From NCBI RefSeq assembly GCF_013368755.1, contig NC_049565.1:2728001-2792000 (forward strand): a stretch of 64,000 nucleotides of DNA, given 5' to 3'. Both the position numbers and the translations under genes were made by a program. Of this stretch, positions 1 through 11,960 are shown piece by piece; position 1 is the stretch's first letter; every line of letters starts with the position of its first letter. Under the pieces are notes generated by a model that was given only the letters and a program-made list of their open reading frames with translations, was not told where the DNA came from and ran no database searches. Origin of the DNA: Talaromyces rugulosus (lineage: Eukaryota > Ascomycota > Eurotiomycetes > Eurotiales > Trichocomaceae).

Positions 1-3000
1 AGGTAAACCCCAATTTTCTTGATTCAGAGCCAGGAGATGAAAGTTGATATCGCCACCTTTTCCCCCATTAGCAGATTCGGTGGCCACTAACGCTTGAGCG
101 TTAGGTGACGCAAAGGTATAGTGCGAGAATGCAGCACGGGCTGATCTTGACGCAGAATTGCCATTCTGCAGCCAGAGGCTCAAGTTGCCGCTCGATTCTG
201 TGTCATTGAAATTTATTTCGAGGACACTCAGTCGTGGTGTCTTGTGTGCAATGAGGTCTACCGCCTCATTGAACTTACTGCTCGCTGTCGAACTGAAGTA
301 GAGAAGCTGATCTTGTGTCATGTGGAATATGTCAGGCCTCCAATTGACGGAATTAAACGAGTGAGGATCCGGCTTCCGGTCAACATCCAGACTTACGTAC
401 TTCAGGCCTCGGAATCGAACGTACAGAGCGCCGCTGTTTGGGTCATGGATGGCTACATTGGTTGACCAGCTCTGTACATGGCTTTTGCGCCCACGGCCAG
501 TCCACTCGGCCTCAGCGACTGACAAGCCGTTTTTTACCTGGTCTGGCAAGCGGTTTATCACCATATCGTCGATCTGCGAGAGGATAATAACATCATTTAG
601 AGTGCTGCGCTCGCCGGCCAAGAAGGCGGCCGTCGCTGTCTGTTGGCAGACATCGAGTACTGCAGGGTGTATGGGATAATATGACTGGGGATCCCACTTA
701 GATGGCGGTGGCTCTAGTGACAACGTAGAACGGCAAGTTTGTTGACCGCTGACCGTCTCCCATTGCTTGATCTTGCTGAACGACGGGCCAAAATGGCTAC
801 CCATCTCGCGCTGCAGTTTATACCACGGCGCTGCAGACTGTGGATAACGTAACGGAGCAAGGTCAGCCCCGGACAGTTGGTGATCATCACCCAAAGGTTC
901 CTGGACTCGAATCAAGCCGGCGCAATGCTCATATATGACTTCCTGGTTATCCGATGCAACCGTAAAGACCCGGAACTGATGCCAGTCCTTACTGCCTGGC
1001 ACGTCCATCAGGCTCAACAACAGCTTGGCTGGTTTGCCCTCCTCTAGAACAACAGCGCGGTCGAATTTGATGTTGCGGAAGCGGTAGGCGAGGTCACCGG
1101 GGCTTTGAACGCTACTTGTTTCTTCTGGATACAAGGCACAAAATTTCTGGTACATGGCCTCGAGCGCCATGGCAGCAAATGCCATACCAGGCACCAGCAC
1201 ATCAGGTCCCATCCGGTGGTCTTTGAGCCACGGAACATCGGCAAGGTCTAGCTTCTTACGCCACGTTGGCGCCTTCCAGGATGTCCCAGGAATCTTACTA
1301 CCCAAGAGGTCGTGTGTTATGTAGCGCTTGGTACGCCAGTCGACGCTCGCCGCGTTTTCGTGCCAGTAGCGAGAAGTATAGTTCCACTGATAATTTGGTA
1401 AATCGACAATTGCACGTCGATCTGTGTAGCCGCCGTTGACAGCTGCTATGTCAATAGGTGCGCCGGCCATGAAGAGGCGGCCCGCTACGTTTAATAGAGC
1501 CTGCAATGCACCATCTCCTCGCGCCCAGGTCGTATGATATGACACGTCTTTGCTGCCTGGAAGGTTCTTGTCCTTCAACACTTGGGCCACAGGGCCGGCT
1601 AAAGCGCCTGACGGACCAACTTCGATCAGCATGTCCGGCGTCTCGCTGACGATGAGATCCCTCAATACTTCAGAAAAGCGGACGGGGGAGACCATATTAG
1701 CGGTCCAGTATTCGACATCCGCCGGCATGTTCATCTTACTAGCAGTGACGGACGAATACATGTTCACTTCGGGTGCTGCGTTATCTTTGTTTATAGCTCG
1801 GAATTTGCCATCGCCGCGCAGCAGGTTTCCATACTCGTCCGAAACAATGTCCATAAGCGGTGAGTGATAGGCCAGATCAACTTGGAGTAAACGGGCAAAG
1901 TGACCAGTCGCCTTGATATCTTTTTCCAGGGCCTCCAGCGTATTCCTATACCCTGAGATAGTCACACTGCTGGGACTGTTGTAACATGCAATCCACGCAC
2001 CGGAGTGCTTGTCTAGGAACGGTTGGGTCTGCTCAGGACCGAGACCTACAGCCAACATGCCCACGTTGGAATCTGTATCTGCTTGGCGTCTGACGGCGGC
2101 ATGACCACGATAAAACGCTGCCTTTATTGCACTAGCACGATCCAGGAAGCCGGCCGCATATGCAGCGGCAATTTCTCCCGACGAGTGGCCCACTACGGCA
2201 CTTGGTTTGACGCCCCACGACTCTAAGAGGGACAGAATGCAAAGCTGTAGCGCTGTCACCAATGGCTGAGAGAACTCGGGCAGACGGAGATGTTCAGGCG
2301 AGCGTGGTTGGCTTAGCTCTACCTCAAGTGACCATGTAGGCGGATCAGGCTGGGCTTGTAATACGGCATCGAGTTCTGTAAGTATATCCCGCGTTTGTGG
2401 AAACTTAGCCAGTAGTTCCTTGCCCATCTGAGGCCACTGAGCGCCCTGGCCTGTAAAGACAAGACATACTTTTGGCGTGTGTGCTAATTTTTTACCAAGC
2501 GAAAAGGCTCTGTCGTCTAGGTTATTTGTGGTATCTGTGGTTAAAATTGCCCGATGCCAGAGCTGGCTGCGCCTCTCCGACAATGTGTACGCAAGATCAG
2601 CCAGAGGGGCATCTACGCCAAGGTTAGCCATATGATTGCACAGAACGGAAACGTTCGCTTTGAGCGCCACGGCGTCGTTCGCGGAGAGGACTAGTAGGTA
2701 AGGCCGCACTGGCTCTCGTGCCTCGGGGTCAGTGTCCTCGTTGTTTTCTTCATCTTCGGTATCGCCTAGATACGATGACATGTGGCTGCTGCGAATGGAC
2801 TCGTCGGGCTGATCAATGACAGCATGCGCGTTGGAACCGCCGAACCCGAAGCAGTTGATACTTGCCCGACGTACGGGATAGCCCTGATCAGGCCATGGAA
2901 TGGCTACTCGTGTGGCCTTGACTTTGTTTCCAGTAAAGTCGACTACGATGTCAAGGGTTAACATCAACTTCATGTATCAAGGCTCAGGACCGCTTACTTA

Positions 3001-4281
3001 CTCTTTGGAGACGGTTTTATGAATGTGGGATTGCCAGGAATCACACCATTTTCCATAGCTAGGATGATCTTGATCAAACCTGAGATCCCTGCCGCTGGCT
3101 CGGAATGCCCGATATTGCTCTTAATCTAGATGTGGACAAAAGGCGTCAGCATGTTACATTTAATGCTCGACACGAGATGAAGAAGTAGGAAGGATAAGAC
3201 TCGAAAACAAACTTACCGAGCCAATTATGAGAGGCCGCTGTTCTTCACGTGTTGGCGAGAATACAGACGCGGCTCCATTCACTTCCTCTGGGTCCCCCGC
3301 CGGCGTGCCTGTCCCGTGGCATTCCAGAAAAGCGGTATCGTTAAAGTTGGTGATACCAGCATTAGTATAAGCGGCTCGCATGGCCGCAGCCTGCATCTCA
3401 CCGCTTGGCTGGGCAATGCCTCCAGTTCCTCGGGTTCGCCCATTACTATTTGAAGCCGTTCCACGGACGATAGCCCGAATCGGATCCCGATCTCGCAGGG
3501 CGTCTGGTAGCCTCTTGACTATGAGACAGCCCACGGCCTCAGCCTTGCAGTAACCGTCGGCATCGGCGTCGAAAGTATGGCATAGGGCCGTAGGAGAGTG
3601 TGCTTGTCCGACGCTCCCCATATCCATGACGTGGTCCGGATTGAGGTATAAGTTACTTGCCGCGACGATGGCCATGTTAACCTCGCCAGCTTGTAATGAC
3701 CGGCACGCTAGATCCAGCCCTACAAGGCTCCCAGAACAAGCAGTATCAAGGGTAACACTGGGCCCTTTGATATTAAGGAAGTAACTAATACGATTGGCCA
3801 TGACGGCACGGCCCGTACCGATCAGAAACCCCGGAGCACGGTCCTCAGCGTCTCGTTGCAGCATATCAAGGTAATCGGTTGAGTAGGAGCCTACAAAGCA
3901 GGCTACTGGCTGCCCATCAAGCTTTTCGAGCGGAATGCCCGCATTCTCGAGTCCTTCGTACACTACCTCGAGCATCTGCCGCTGGTTGGGATCCATGGCT
4001 GTGGCATCAGCTCCCGACACCTCGAAGAAACCAGCATCGAATCGCGCGAGGTCGATGTCATCCGAGAGGAACATGCCACCCGCGGGTCGCATGGTCCCAG
4101 GCTTGTGTGACCCGTCCCAATGACCTGAGAAGTTAAAGCGCGATTTTGGTACCACGTTTGGTGCGATGCCGCCGTCCTCGAGGAACTGCCAGAGTTTATG
4201 GGGCGAGTTGTTGCCACCGGGGAGTCGGCATCCAAACCCCACGATGGCCATGGGCTCTTGCTCGTATTGTGAGATGGCCAT
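1..4281 (-). CDS. Highly reducing polyketide synthase, N-terminal part (PKS-1), runs off left edge
   Basis: Iterative type I PKS; the first 1,377 residues are visible and the frame stays open to base 1, so the C-terminal half lies outside the window. Coding blocks are 4281-3217, 3125-3002 and 2942-1, joined by introns of 91 and 59 bases. The KS domain (about residues 10-430) has Cys182 in DTACSGS, His322 in ECHGTGT and the third catalytic His in KSNIGHSE straight after intron 1. The AT domain has FTGQGAQW and the serine motif [11 protein letters not shown] (about residue 648). The DH domain begins near residue 960 with His in [13 protein letters not shown]. This KS-AT-DH order is that of reducing PKSs. 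Any MT, ER, KR and ACP cannot be seen. The start at 4281 gives a normal short leader before [13 protein letters not shown]. It shares a 598-base divergent promoter with the hydrolase at 4880. The product is unknown. Confidence 0.93.
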
Positions 4282-4879
4282 TTTTTTCTAATATTTCGGA
4301 AATGCGACTCCAAATGTTCTATGCTCTTTCCCCTTGCGCTTCTACTTTATTGTTTCATTAGAAATAAAAAGTACATCCGCAACCACAATACAATTATTTC
4401 CGTAGATAATGGGTATGGTGTCTTTAACATTTCATACCTTAAAGCACTGGTAGCCTTGACAATATACATGCAAACCCGCTTCTTAGCTCGTAATCATATC
4501 GCTAACTAAGAAAATGCCGGGTGACATATGAACCAACTGTATATCGTTAGACACCAGTTGACACGCTTATAGCCTTACACACGCATGATTACGCTGTTGT
4601 AAGCAGCATATAATATACTACGTACTTGGAGTCAGCGTAATCATAATATATCCCTCAATGAACCATGCAAGCTTATGGGCCGGAAATCTCTGTGCATTGA
4701 AGACTAGCATAATCTTATCTGTTTGCACGTTTGAGACCCTTACTATCATTTGTTTTTGTTTCTAGTATAGGAGTTAGTCCTGCTATCCTTCATGAAAGGT
4801 TGTGATGACAGAACAATTAGGTTTTGTGGCCATCGCCAATCATTAGATTTTTTTTCAGCACCAAAAACAAGCTGAGATC
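4282..4879. promoter_or_regulatory. Divergent promoter between PKS-1 and the alpha/beta hydrolase
   Basis: A 598-base, AT-rich interval between two divergently read start codons. A common control region for the synthase and its probable release enzyme is inferred from this layout. I see no clear operator motif. Confidence 0.5.
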
Positions 4880-5915
4880 ATGACCGTCAATGCTCACCAT
4901 CGATCGGTCGAGTGTAAGACAATTGATGGAACAACCATTTCAGCATGGCTCTATGAAGCTGATGGGCCGGCACCGGCCATTATCATGTCGCACGGTGTAG
5001 GTGATCTATCCTTGATGCGGAATGTTCTCAGTTCTAAAAGAAATCAAGTTCAATTGCGTGAAAGAAATGGCTCTCCCAGAAGTAGCGGAGGGTTTCCATT
5101 TGCTAGGCTATAATGTGTTCTTCTATGATGCTCGCAGCGTAGGTGGCAGTCAAGGCCATCCACGCAACCTCATAGATCCGCTACAAATGGCAGAGGATTT
5201 ATCCGGTGAATATTGATCTAGACTTTCTGAATCGGTGTTGAGATGGGAAACCAAAGCTCACAGTGAACTGTCTCACGCAGATATATTCACATACGTATCG
5301 CGGCTCCCGTCTGTGGACCCTTCCAATATCATACTCTGGGGTCTTTCCGTCGGCGCTGTTATCAGCGCCTGCAACGCGGCTGTGGACCGTCGTCCTAAAG
5401 CTGTAGTCATGGTTTGTCCTTTATTCAGCTTCGTGAAGGCCGAAAAGCGCGATAAAGCCTTCGTCAAAGTTATACAGGACCGCGTTTCGCAGCTGCGTGG
5501 TAACCCGGCTCACGAAATAGCGCCTTTTACTCCACGAGGCGAAAACCCTATCGGCATGGCAGGATCTGGAGGACCAGGCGGACATGAATCCTATGCATTT
5601 ATGCGTCTGGCCAAAGAAAAAGGAGCGGCTGGTTTCAGAGATCGAATCGTTTTACAGACATATCACAAACTGGCTTTTTTCCGACCCTTGGAATATCTTG
5701 ACATGATTAAGGCTCCGGTCTTCATGGTCGTGCCTGAGTTAGATTTCATTTCAGACCCAGAGGAGCAAAAGGACGCATTCGAAAAGATCACGGCTCCAAG
5801 ATCAAAACTGCATTTCGCGCTTGGGAAGGGTCATCTAAATGTAGCCACGGGAGAAGGGGGTGCAGACTTAGTCAAGCTAACAGACGAGTTCATCCAAGAC
5901 GTCCTCAAACAATAA
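4880..5915 (+). CDS. Alpha/beta hydrolase, polyketide thiohydrolase/transferase-like
   Basis: A 302-residue alpha/beta hydrolase assembled from exons 4880-4996, 5049-5205 and 5281-5915; the introns (52 and 75 bases) have GTAGGT and GTGAAT donors, and splicing restores one continuous family-like protein. Visible motifs are SHGFNCVKEM after intron 1, FYDARSVGGSQG, the nucleophile elbow LWGLSVGA (GxSxG), an acid candidate in PELDF, and a C-terminal His in GKGHLNVATG. The fold and the FNCVKEM and DARSVG-type motifs resemble the fungal polyketide-transferase/thiohydrolase group (fumagillin Af380 and brefeldin thiohydrolase type) that release or transfer chains from HR-PKSs. That function is inferred from family and from its place divergent to PKS-1. 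It could equally be a stand-alone esterase. No signal peptide is seen, so it is probably cytosolic. Confidence 0.85.
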
Positions 5916-7806
5916 AGAGTTCAGAACCATGGCAATACCTGTGTTCATGTGCCTAATTTCAGAGCTCGAGAAAATAGATATACATCATCGGCCCAGAATT
6001 ATATGATGGTGTGCGAGTCAAGAATTCCAAAGTATTCTTCTCAATGATATAGCCCAGCGTCAAGTCCGGGAATAGAAAGAAAGTACGAGTTATATGTAAC
6101 CGGCATTATGGTCATTATAAGTACTAATAGTAGGGGTAGTATTTTGCTGACCTTCCACTACGAAAAGTCCTGAGTAAAATACATGTAGCTTTGAGACTAT
6201 GTGACAAATAACTATGAATCTATTAGTTAATGGTTCTTTCTCTCTCTGGTTTCGACCCGAAGCAAAATTCACACACGTATGTAATGACTTCAAATGTTGG
6301 TGCTCATGTGGTGATAATAAGAGAAAAGCAAAATTTTATTAAGAATATTATCTTTAGACAAGTATAATAATCAGCTAAACTAATATTTAGAAACTATTAA
6401 TAAAAGAATCTTTAGATTAGGTAAACACTAGATAATACTAATAATATAAAAATATTAAGAATTAGTTAGTATGGCTTTAGTGATGATTAGTTACATGTAG
6501 TCCCTAGTAAATTATACATGTATATAAACTACATGTAGTATATAATGAGAAGAATCAAGACCTTTTGATACCCAAACAGATTACTTACCCAAAGAGGTTG
6601 TCGACCTTAAATTACCGCCCCTTAGTGGGGGTAACTTCTCTTGGTCTTTCTTATACAATTACAGGCAGTATTCTGCCGTCAGAGGTTAATTAATCGTGTA
6701 AGCATGGCTCGGTCCACGCGTCAAATACCAACTGCAAGCGAAGGGATGCATGTCAGAATGAGTACAGCCAACCAACTAGCTAGTGAGAAGGGCCGGCACA
6801 TCACGGCGCCACTATAAACATGTCCATTGGTCAACCGTCAAACACGGCAGCAGTGGAGTCATCTTATTAGATTTCGAGCAGGGGGAAAAAAAGCAAAAGC
6901 GTCCTGTTCCTTACCAACATCGTTAACAAATGATTCCCGAGTGCGACGTCGACATGGTTGACATTTGGGGGTTGGCAGCCTCGCTTAGCCCAGTCCTAAG
7001 AATGTTGGCTTCAACAGCTGCAGCTTACCATGGTTTATGGACCACCACACGCCCTACCGTGCGCCACTATCTGCCCCACCGTTTGCTTGCGTCGTTGGAA
7101 TCGCTAGAGTTGTAATGGTCGTAAGCGCACTGCTGTGAAGGGTGATGAAGAGTGTGCGCGTTATCAATTTGAAGTTATCAATTTGAACGCGGTACTGTGG
7201 TGGAGCGAGCTAGGTGTGTCTGCACCACGCCCCTTAAACTCTACGACACTGATTGTAATAGTTTCGAATTCTATATAATACACATGATGGATCTGCCGAA
7301 AGACGATACTCTAAATTTTCACTAAAATTGCATCATCTACGCATTGGTCAACTAGATCAGGGCTCTGCTAGCGGATTCCTTTTCGGCTGCACAGTTAAAT
7401 ACGTGATTAATGCGTGGAATTATAGACAGATAGATAGTTACTATGTAGTACGAAAGAATATGAAACAGTATCTCTATAGACAGATGGATACTACGTAGTA
7501 CACAAGAATACGAAACAGTATCTATTTTTATTACATATCCCTGCTAGTACATGGACTTATATTCCCCGAAGTCCGAAGATATCCAGTCTGACTTGTACTA
7601 AGGCTCACTAGCCCTCGTGCACCAGCTGAGCAGTTGGAGCTTTGATAGGTAATAGTGAGACCTTTGCCCAACGGCAATCTAAACCAAACAATGTGTTGGT
7701 GCGGCCCTTTGGGTTAGCCTGCCACGCATATAGAGATCGATAACCGACCTCAGCCTCGCCCACACACACAGTCGGCAGAGATTTTGTGCCCTATTGCTCC
7801 AAGACA
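5916..7806. other. Intergenic, no gene recognised
   Basis: About 1.9 kb without a supported gene. It has an AT-rich patch near 6300-6560 and the two-unit repeat at 7421-7524. An open frame at 6930-7115 has no family features and no intron context. The right end is the likely promoter of the bANK regulator. Confidence 0.6.
7421..7524. repeat. Two-copy tandem repeat, unit about 50-54 bp
   Basis: Copy 1 (7421-7474) and copy 2 (7475-7524) share TATAGACAGAT, ACTA(T/C)GTAGTAC and GAAACAGTATCT in the same order, with small indels and substitutions. It lies in non-coding DNA about 280 bases before the bANK regulator. No function is suggested. Confidence 0.75.
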
Positions 7807-8762
7807 ATGGATCACGCCTCAGAGAACCAGGATAAAAATCTCGAACGGCGTCGTGAGCAGAACCGCCTGGCTCAGCGCAGATTCCGTGGTATGTGTGGTG
7901 TTTAACCCATTCTACTAGTTCCCATGCCACATATTTAGGGGACTAACTGACGATAGAAAGGCACAACAATCAAACTAAGGCGGCAGCGTTTAGCGCGGTG
8001 ACTCTGATCAACTCAGAGACACTGCCGCACGGTGGGTTATCCCCAACCGAACCAATGCCCTTGGGATTTCTCAATGCTACCGAAAGTATGGACATGTATA
8101 TCGACAACGTGCTATTATCCAACGCGGATCCGACAAGTCGTGTCATCTCAAGAGTGAATTCCGGGCCGGATACGGCCGAAGATGCAACGGATCAACAGCT
8201 GCAGGAACATCTCATGAAGGAGTCTAGTATAGTAGGAGAATTTTCACCCTCATATGCACCACCAGACCTGGTCTATAGGACTGGTCAATTGCGAGGTGAA
8301 ATAGAAGAACAGTGCACCGAGGAGTCAGGCTGGTTAAGTCCTTTGCACATCGCCGCAACTAAGGGAAATGACAAGATAGTGCAGTTGCTGATACAGCATA
8401 ATTCAAACAGCAACGAAAAAGACAGCGATGGTGTCACGCCATTGATGCGCGCTGTTGAGGGAGGCTTTGAAGAAGTAGTATGGTCTCTATTGCGACACGG
8501 CGCGCACGTAGATGAGAAAGATGCTCGAGGACAGTCGTCGTTGCATTTAGCCGTTATACACCGCCACGAGGCAATATTGCAGCAATTACTGGAAAATTGC
8601 CATGGTCTTGGTTCAGCAGTGAATAGCTACAATGTGAATGGGCGCACGCCACTGCATATTGCAATTGAGATTGGTTTTGATGAGGGTGTTCGATTATTAT
8701 TGCGCTACGGGGCTAATGTGTCCCTTCGGGCTCGAAAAATATCAATATCGGCAAAAACTTAA
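7807..8762 (+). CDS. bANK transcription factor (basic region plus ankyrin repeats, TOXE-like)
   Basis: A 295-residue protein from exons 7807-7888 and 7957-8762 with a 68-base intron (GTATGT donor, GATAG acceptor). Exon 1 encodes an acidic/basic leader ending in the bZIP-type DNA contact sequence NRLAQRRFR, completed by RER across the junction. No leucine heptads follow. Residues from about 135 to the end hold about four ankyrin repeats (LSPLHIAATKGN, GVTPLMRAVEGG, GQSSLHLAVIHR, GRTPLHIAIEIG). A basic region without a zipper joined to ankyrin repeats defines the fungal bANK class, whose known member TOXE controls the HC-toxin genes. A pathway-specific activator role for the surrounding polyketide genes is inferred from position. 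The protein is shorter than TOXE and its last repeat ends abruptly in RARKISISAKT, so a further exon is possible. The start at 7807 is the ATG giving the basic region in frame. Confidence 0.85.
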
Positions 8763-9452
8763 ATACATTTAATACAAACCATGAGGATAATCGCAGACTT
8801 TAGAAATAGAGATACTAGAGTCAGCGAAACTGTGTTTTCATTGTTAAAGGTATGAAATGATGGTTTGAAAGTATGAAAATCCGCGAGCTGGAGACAACAC
8901 ACATGAACGTGGCAAGCTTAGAAAAAGCTTGTTGTTGTTTGGCCCTCCTCTTCGTTATTTGTTGGGTATGTGTGCATTTGTAGGTAATATCAGCACCGCT
9001 CGAACGATTAGCTGAAGGGCCTAGTCTGTGCAAAACTCGAACCCAGTTGTGTAAGGCGGACAGACCAGTGCTTCTTCACCCACCCAACACAACTCGGACT
9101 ATTTCGTATATTACAGGTAGGGAAAAGCGTGTTGGGGGCCAGTCAGCTGTGTGCTTTCGAAGATTTAGGGTGTTCTTTGAGTATTCTTTTCCACAAGCCA
9201 CTAATATAAAGCTTTATATAGTAATCTTCTAGTAGAGTAATCCGACCTGGATCGATTCGTCCCCTGAGCAAACCTCCCGAAGAAGGGCTCGTGTTGGCAC
9301 GATTGCCCTAAAACTGCTATAAGTACCCGGTAATCCCACGAAACTCCTCGGATTTCAGGTGCTCTCATAGTGCAGTCACATTTCATTCATTCATTCATTC
9401 TCATACCTACTTGAGATCGTCAATTGAGTCTCGGCTTAAAGATATCAACCAC
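8763..9452. other. Intergenic; (TCAT)n microsatellite near 9382-9399
   Basis: About 690 bases between the bANK regulator and the FAD oxidoreductase. It holds a short TCAT/ATTC tandem run just before the oxidoreductase. No gene is supported. Confidence 0.6.
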
Positions 9453-11242
9453 ATGATGCTATTATGTATATTAGCGGTTCTCGCTGCTTCGATATCGCCG
9501 ACGTTAACGGCACCAGCACCAGAAACGACACGGACTTGTCGAAAGCTTCCAGGTGACAGTGATTGGCCTAGTGATGCTTCGTGGGACTCCTTAAATCGTA
9601 CAGTTGGTGGTCGATTGATTAAGGGTGTCCCTGTAGCCCAATCGTGCTACGGCCCTCAGGCTGATGAAATAACCTGTTCGACACTCCAGAACAACTGGGG
9701 GCTGGTGAACCCTTTGTAAGATACAATCTCAGGCGCTACTACAAGGAAGAAAGCTGATAGTACTCTACCAAAAGTCTAAGCGATCCCGTCAATGTCGTTT
9801 CCCCGTACTTCGGAAACAATTCGTGCAACCCATTCGTTGGCTTAGCCAATAACAGTCTCTCATCCTGTGAACTAGGGAATATGGCTTCATACGCTATCAA
9901 CGTCTCGAACGCTGAGACAGCAGTGGCAGGCATCAAGTTCGCTCGTGAAAATAATATCCGCCTTGTTGTAAAGAACACGGGCCACGACTATCTTGGTGGC
10001 TCTGCTGGAAAAGGAGCCCTTGCCTTGTGGACCCACAACCTCAAGGAGGTCACAATCATGACGAACTATAGCAGTTCAGTCTACAGCGGTCCTGCCGTTA
10101 AGATCGGCGCTGGTGTTCAATTCGTGGACTTGTATAACATAACTGCCAAGAACGGACTGCGTGTTGTAGGAGGAAGCTGTCCCACGGTTGGTGCTGCCGG
10201 CGGTTGGCGACTAAACGGCGGCCACGGTCCTCTCGCCTCGTCCTACGGTCTTGGTGCAGACAACTCTCTAGAATTTGAAGTTGTGACAGTCGACGGCAAG
10301 AAGCTTACAGCCTCTCCACAGGAGAACTCTGACCTCTACTGGGCTCTCAGCGGCGGCGGTGCTGGCACCTATGCTGTTGTCATCTCAGCCATCGTCAAGG
10401 CGCACAAGGACGGACCGGTTGCAGGGTCTACGTTGACATTCCCAAATATCTACGGCAACTCCTTTTGGGTTGCAGTTGAAGCCTGGATGAAACATCTCCT
10501 CGTGCTGGATACCATCCCAGGCTTCGCATCCGAGGCACTTATTACTAAAGATACCTTCTCCATCGTTATAGCCACTTTACCCAACGGTACCGAGACCACT
10601 ATGAAAGAAGCCTTGGCTCCCTTCTATCAGACTCTCTCACAACTCAACATAACGGCAGTCATCAATGAGACAGCCGTACAAAAAAATTACCTCGAGCATT
10701 ATGATACCTATATAGGGGAAGGCACCCCGTTCACGCGTAATCTTACTGTTGGCGGGCGCCTGATTCCCCGTTCTCTCGTTCATGACACCAGTCGCCTGTC
10801 TCAACTGACAGAAACTTTCCGCGATATAGTGGCCTCTGAAAATACGGTTCTCTATCTTCTGGGCTACAATGTTTCGAACAAGCGTGTAGGGCTTCCGACT
10901 GGGTTTAATTCCGTTACACCTGCGTGGCGGGACTCACTCTTCTTGATTAACATTGCCACTCCTGCAAGCAACGACGCAGGATGGTCCACGATGAGCTCTG
11001 ACATGAGTCTAATGAACAGATGGCAAGATAAATTGCGGACATTAACTCCGGGTGGAGGTGCTTATATAAATGAGGGAACATACAATGACCCTCAGTGGAA
11101 GATCGACTACTTTGGCGGCACTTATGATCGTCTAAGAACTATCAAGAGAAAGTATGACCCGGAATTTGTGCTATATGTCCACCCGGGCGTAGGCAGCGAT
11201 GAGTACGAAGAGCAGCCGGATGGACATTTGTGTAAAGTGTAA
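9453..11242 (+). CDS. Secreted FAD-linked oxidoreductase (BBE family, bicovalent flavin)
   Basis: A 576-residue enzyme from exons 9453-9715 and 9775-11242 (59-base intron, GTAAGA donor). Residues 1-20 form a hydrophobic signal peptide (MMLLCILAVLAASISPTLTA), so it enters the secretory route. The FAD-binding domain has NTGHDYLGG (His158) and GGSCPTVGAAGG (Cys223), the two residues that carry the 8-alpha-histidyl and 6-S-cysteinyl flavin bonds in berberine-bridge-type enzymes, then GGHGPLASSYGLGADN. The C-terminal BBE segment is present (NEGTYNDPQW, YDPEFVLYVHPG). Several potential N-glycosylation sites (NVS, NGT, NIT, NLT) fit secretion. Relatives oxidise alcohols or catalyse oxidative cyclisations in fungal pathways; solanapyrone synthase Sol5 is of this type. 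It sits between the regulator and an SDR in the PKS-1/PKS-2 region. The substrate is unknown. Confidence 0.92.
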
Positions 11243-11505
11243 TAGAACTCATTATTGGATTTGTTTTTATTTCTTATTTTATTCCGGAATAGAAAGGCGA
11301 AGATGAATGTACGGTGGACGACGGGGAAATATGGCCAAAACTATTTTATTGATTCAAATAACAGAGTAGTGGGGTGAATTTCACTCCCTGAGTTATTTCT
11401 TTCTAGTACTATCTTTCATATGAAGGCTTTCTAGCGGTTGTGACTTGCCAACAGATAATTTGATTGTTGGGTAAGATCTTAGTGTCTGACTCTGGTTTTT
11501 TTGGT

Positions 11506-11570
<65 letters not shown>

Positions 11571-11960
11571 TTAATATAACCCAAGTACCCTGATAAGCAC
11601 CTTTACAGGCGCCTTTACACGGAGTAAGCATCTCTATAAGCACATGATACGCTAAGTAAGCAAGGGGCCCAAAACTGAGGAGCGGATCCTTCTGGGTTAA
11701 TGCTATAAACTTAGCGCTTATTTCCTATTCTGATGGCGGACTGGTGCAATCAATGTCTAGAACTACCCCGCAGATTGACGGTCTAATACTAACACTACCA
11801 ATTTTTAGTGATATGATTTGCAATCTATAGAAGTCTTCTTCCAAAGATAACGCTAGCGTTGAAGCTGACATATAAATGAAATACATCTAGAGCGGTTTCC
11901 TCAAGAGGTACATCTCCATTCCAAGAGCTTGCCAGGCGTGGTCTGTATTGAGGTAGCAAT
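11243..11960. other. Intergenic between FAD oxidoreductase and SDR (convergent 3' ends)
   Basis: 718 bases between the stop codons of two convergent genes. Apart from the poly-G tract nothing is recognised. The polyproline frame opposite the G run (11393-11584, minus) is a homopolymer artefact. Confidence 0.6.
11506..11569 (+). repeat. Uninterrupted 64-base poly-G tract
   Basis: A single run of G on the plus strand (poly-C on the minus strand), flanked by GGTTTTTTTGGT on the left and ATTAATAT on the right, in the intergenic stretch between the FAD oxidoreductase and the SDR. The length is counted by eye from the given lines. A tract this long could fold into G-quadruplexes and will vary in length, or may be partly an assembly artefact. 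Confidence 0.9.

Noticed and set aside
6930..7115. Short plus-strand frame of 61 codons
   Set aside because: No family motif and no splice partners; likely chance.
7421..7524. CRISPR-like array or regulatory iteron
   Set aside because: Only two imperfect adjacent units without spacers in a eukaryotic sequence; a simple tandem duplication is enough.
11393..11584. Minus-strand polyproline frame opposite the poly-G run
   Set aside because: It is only the translation of a homopolymer, with no conserved flank and no gene context.
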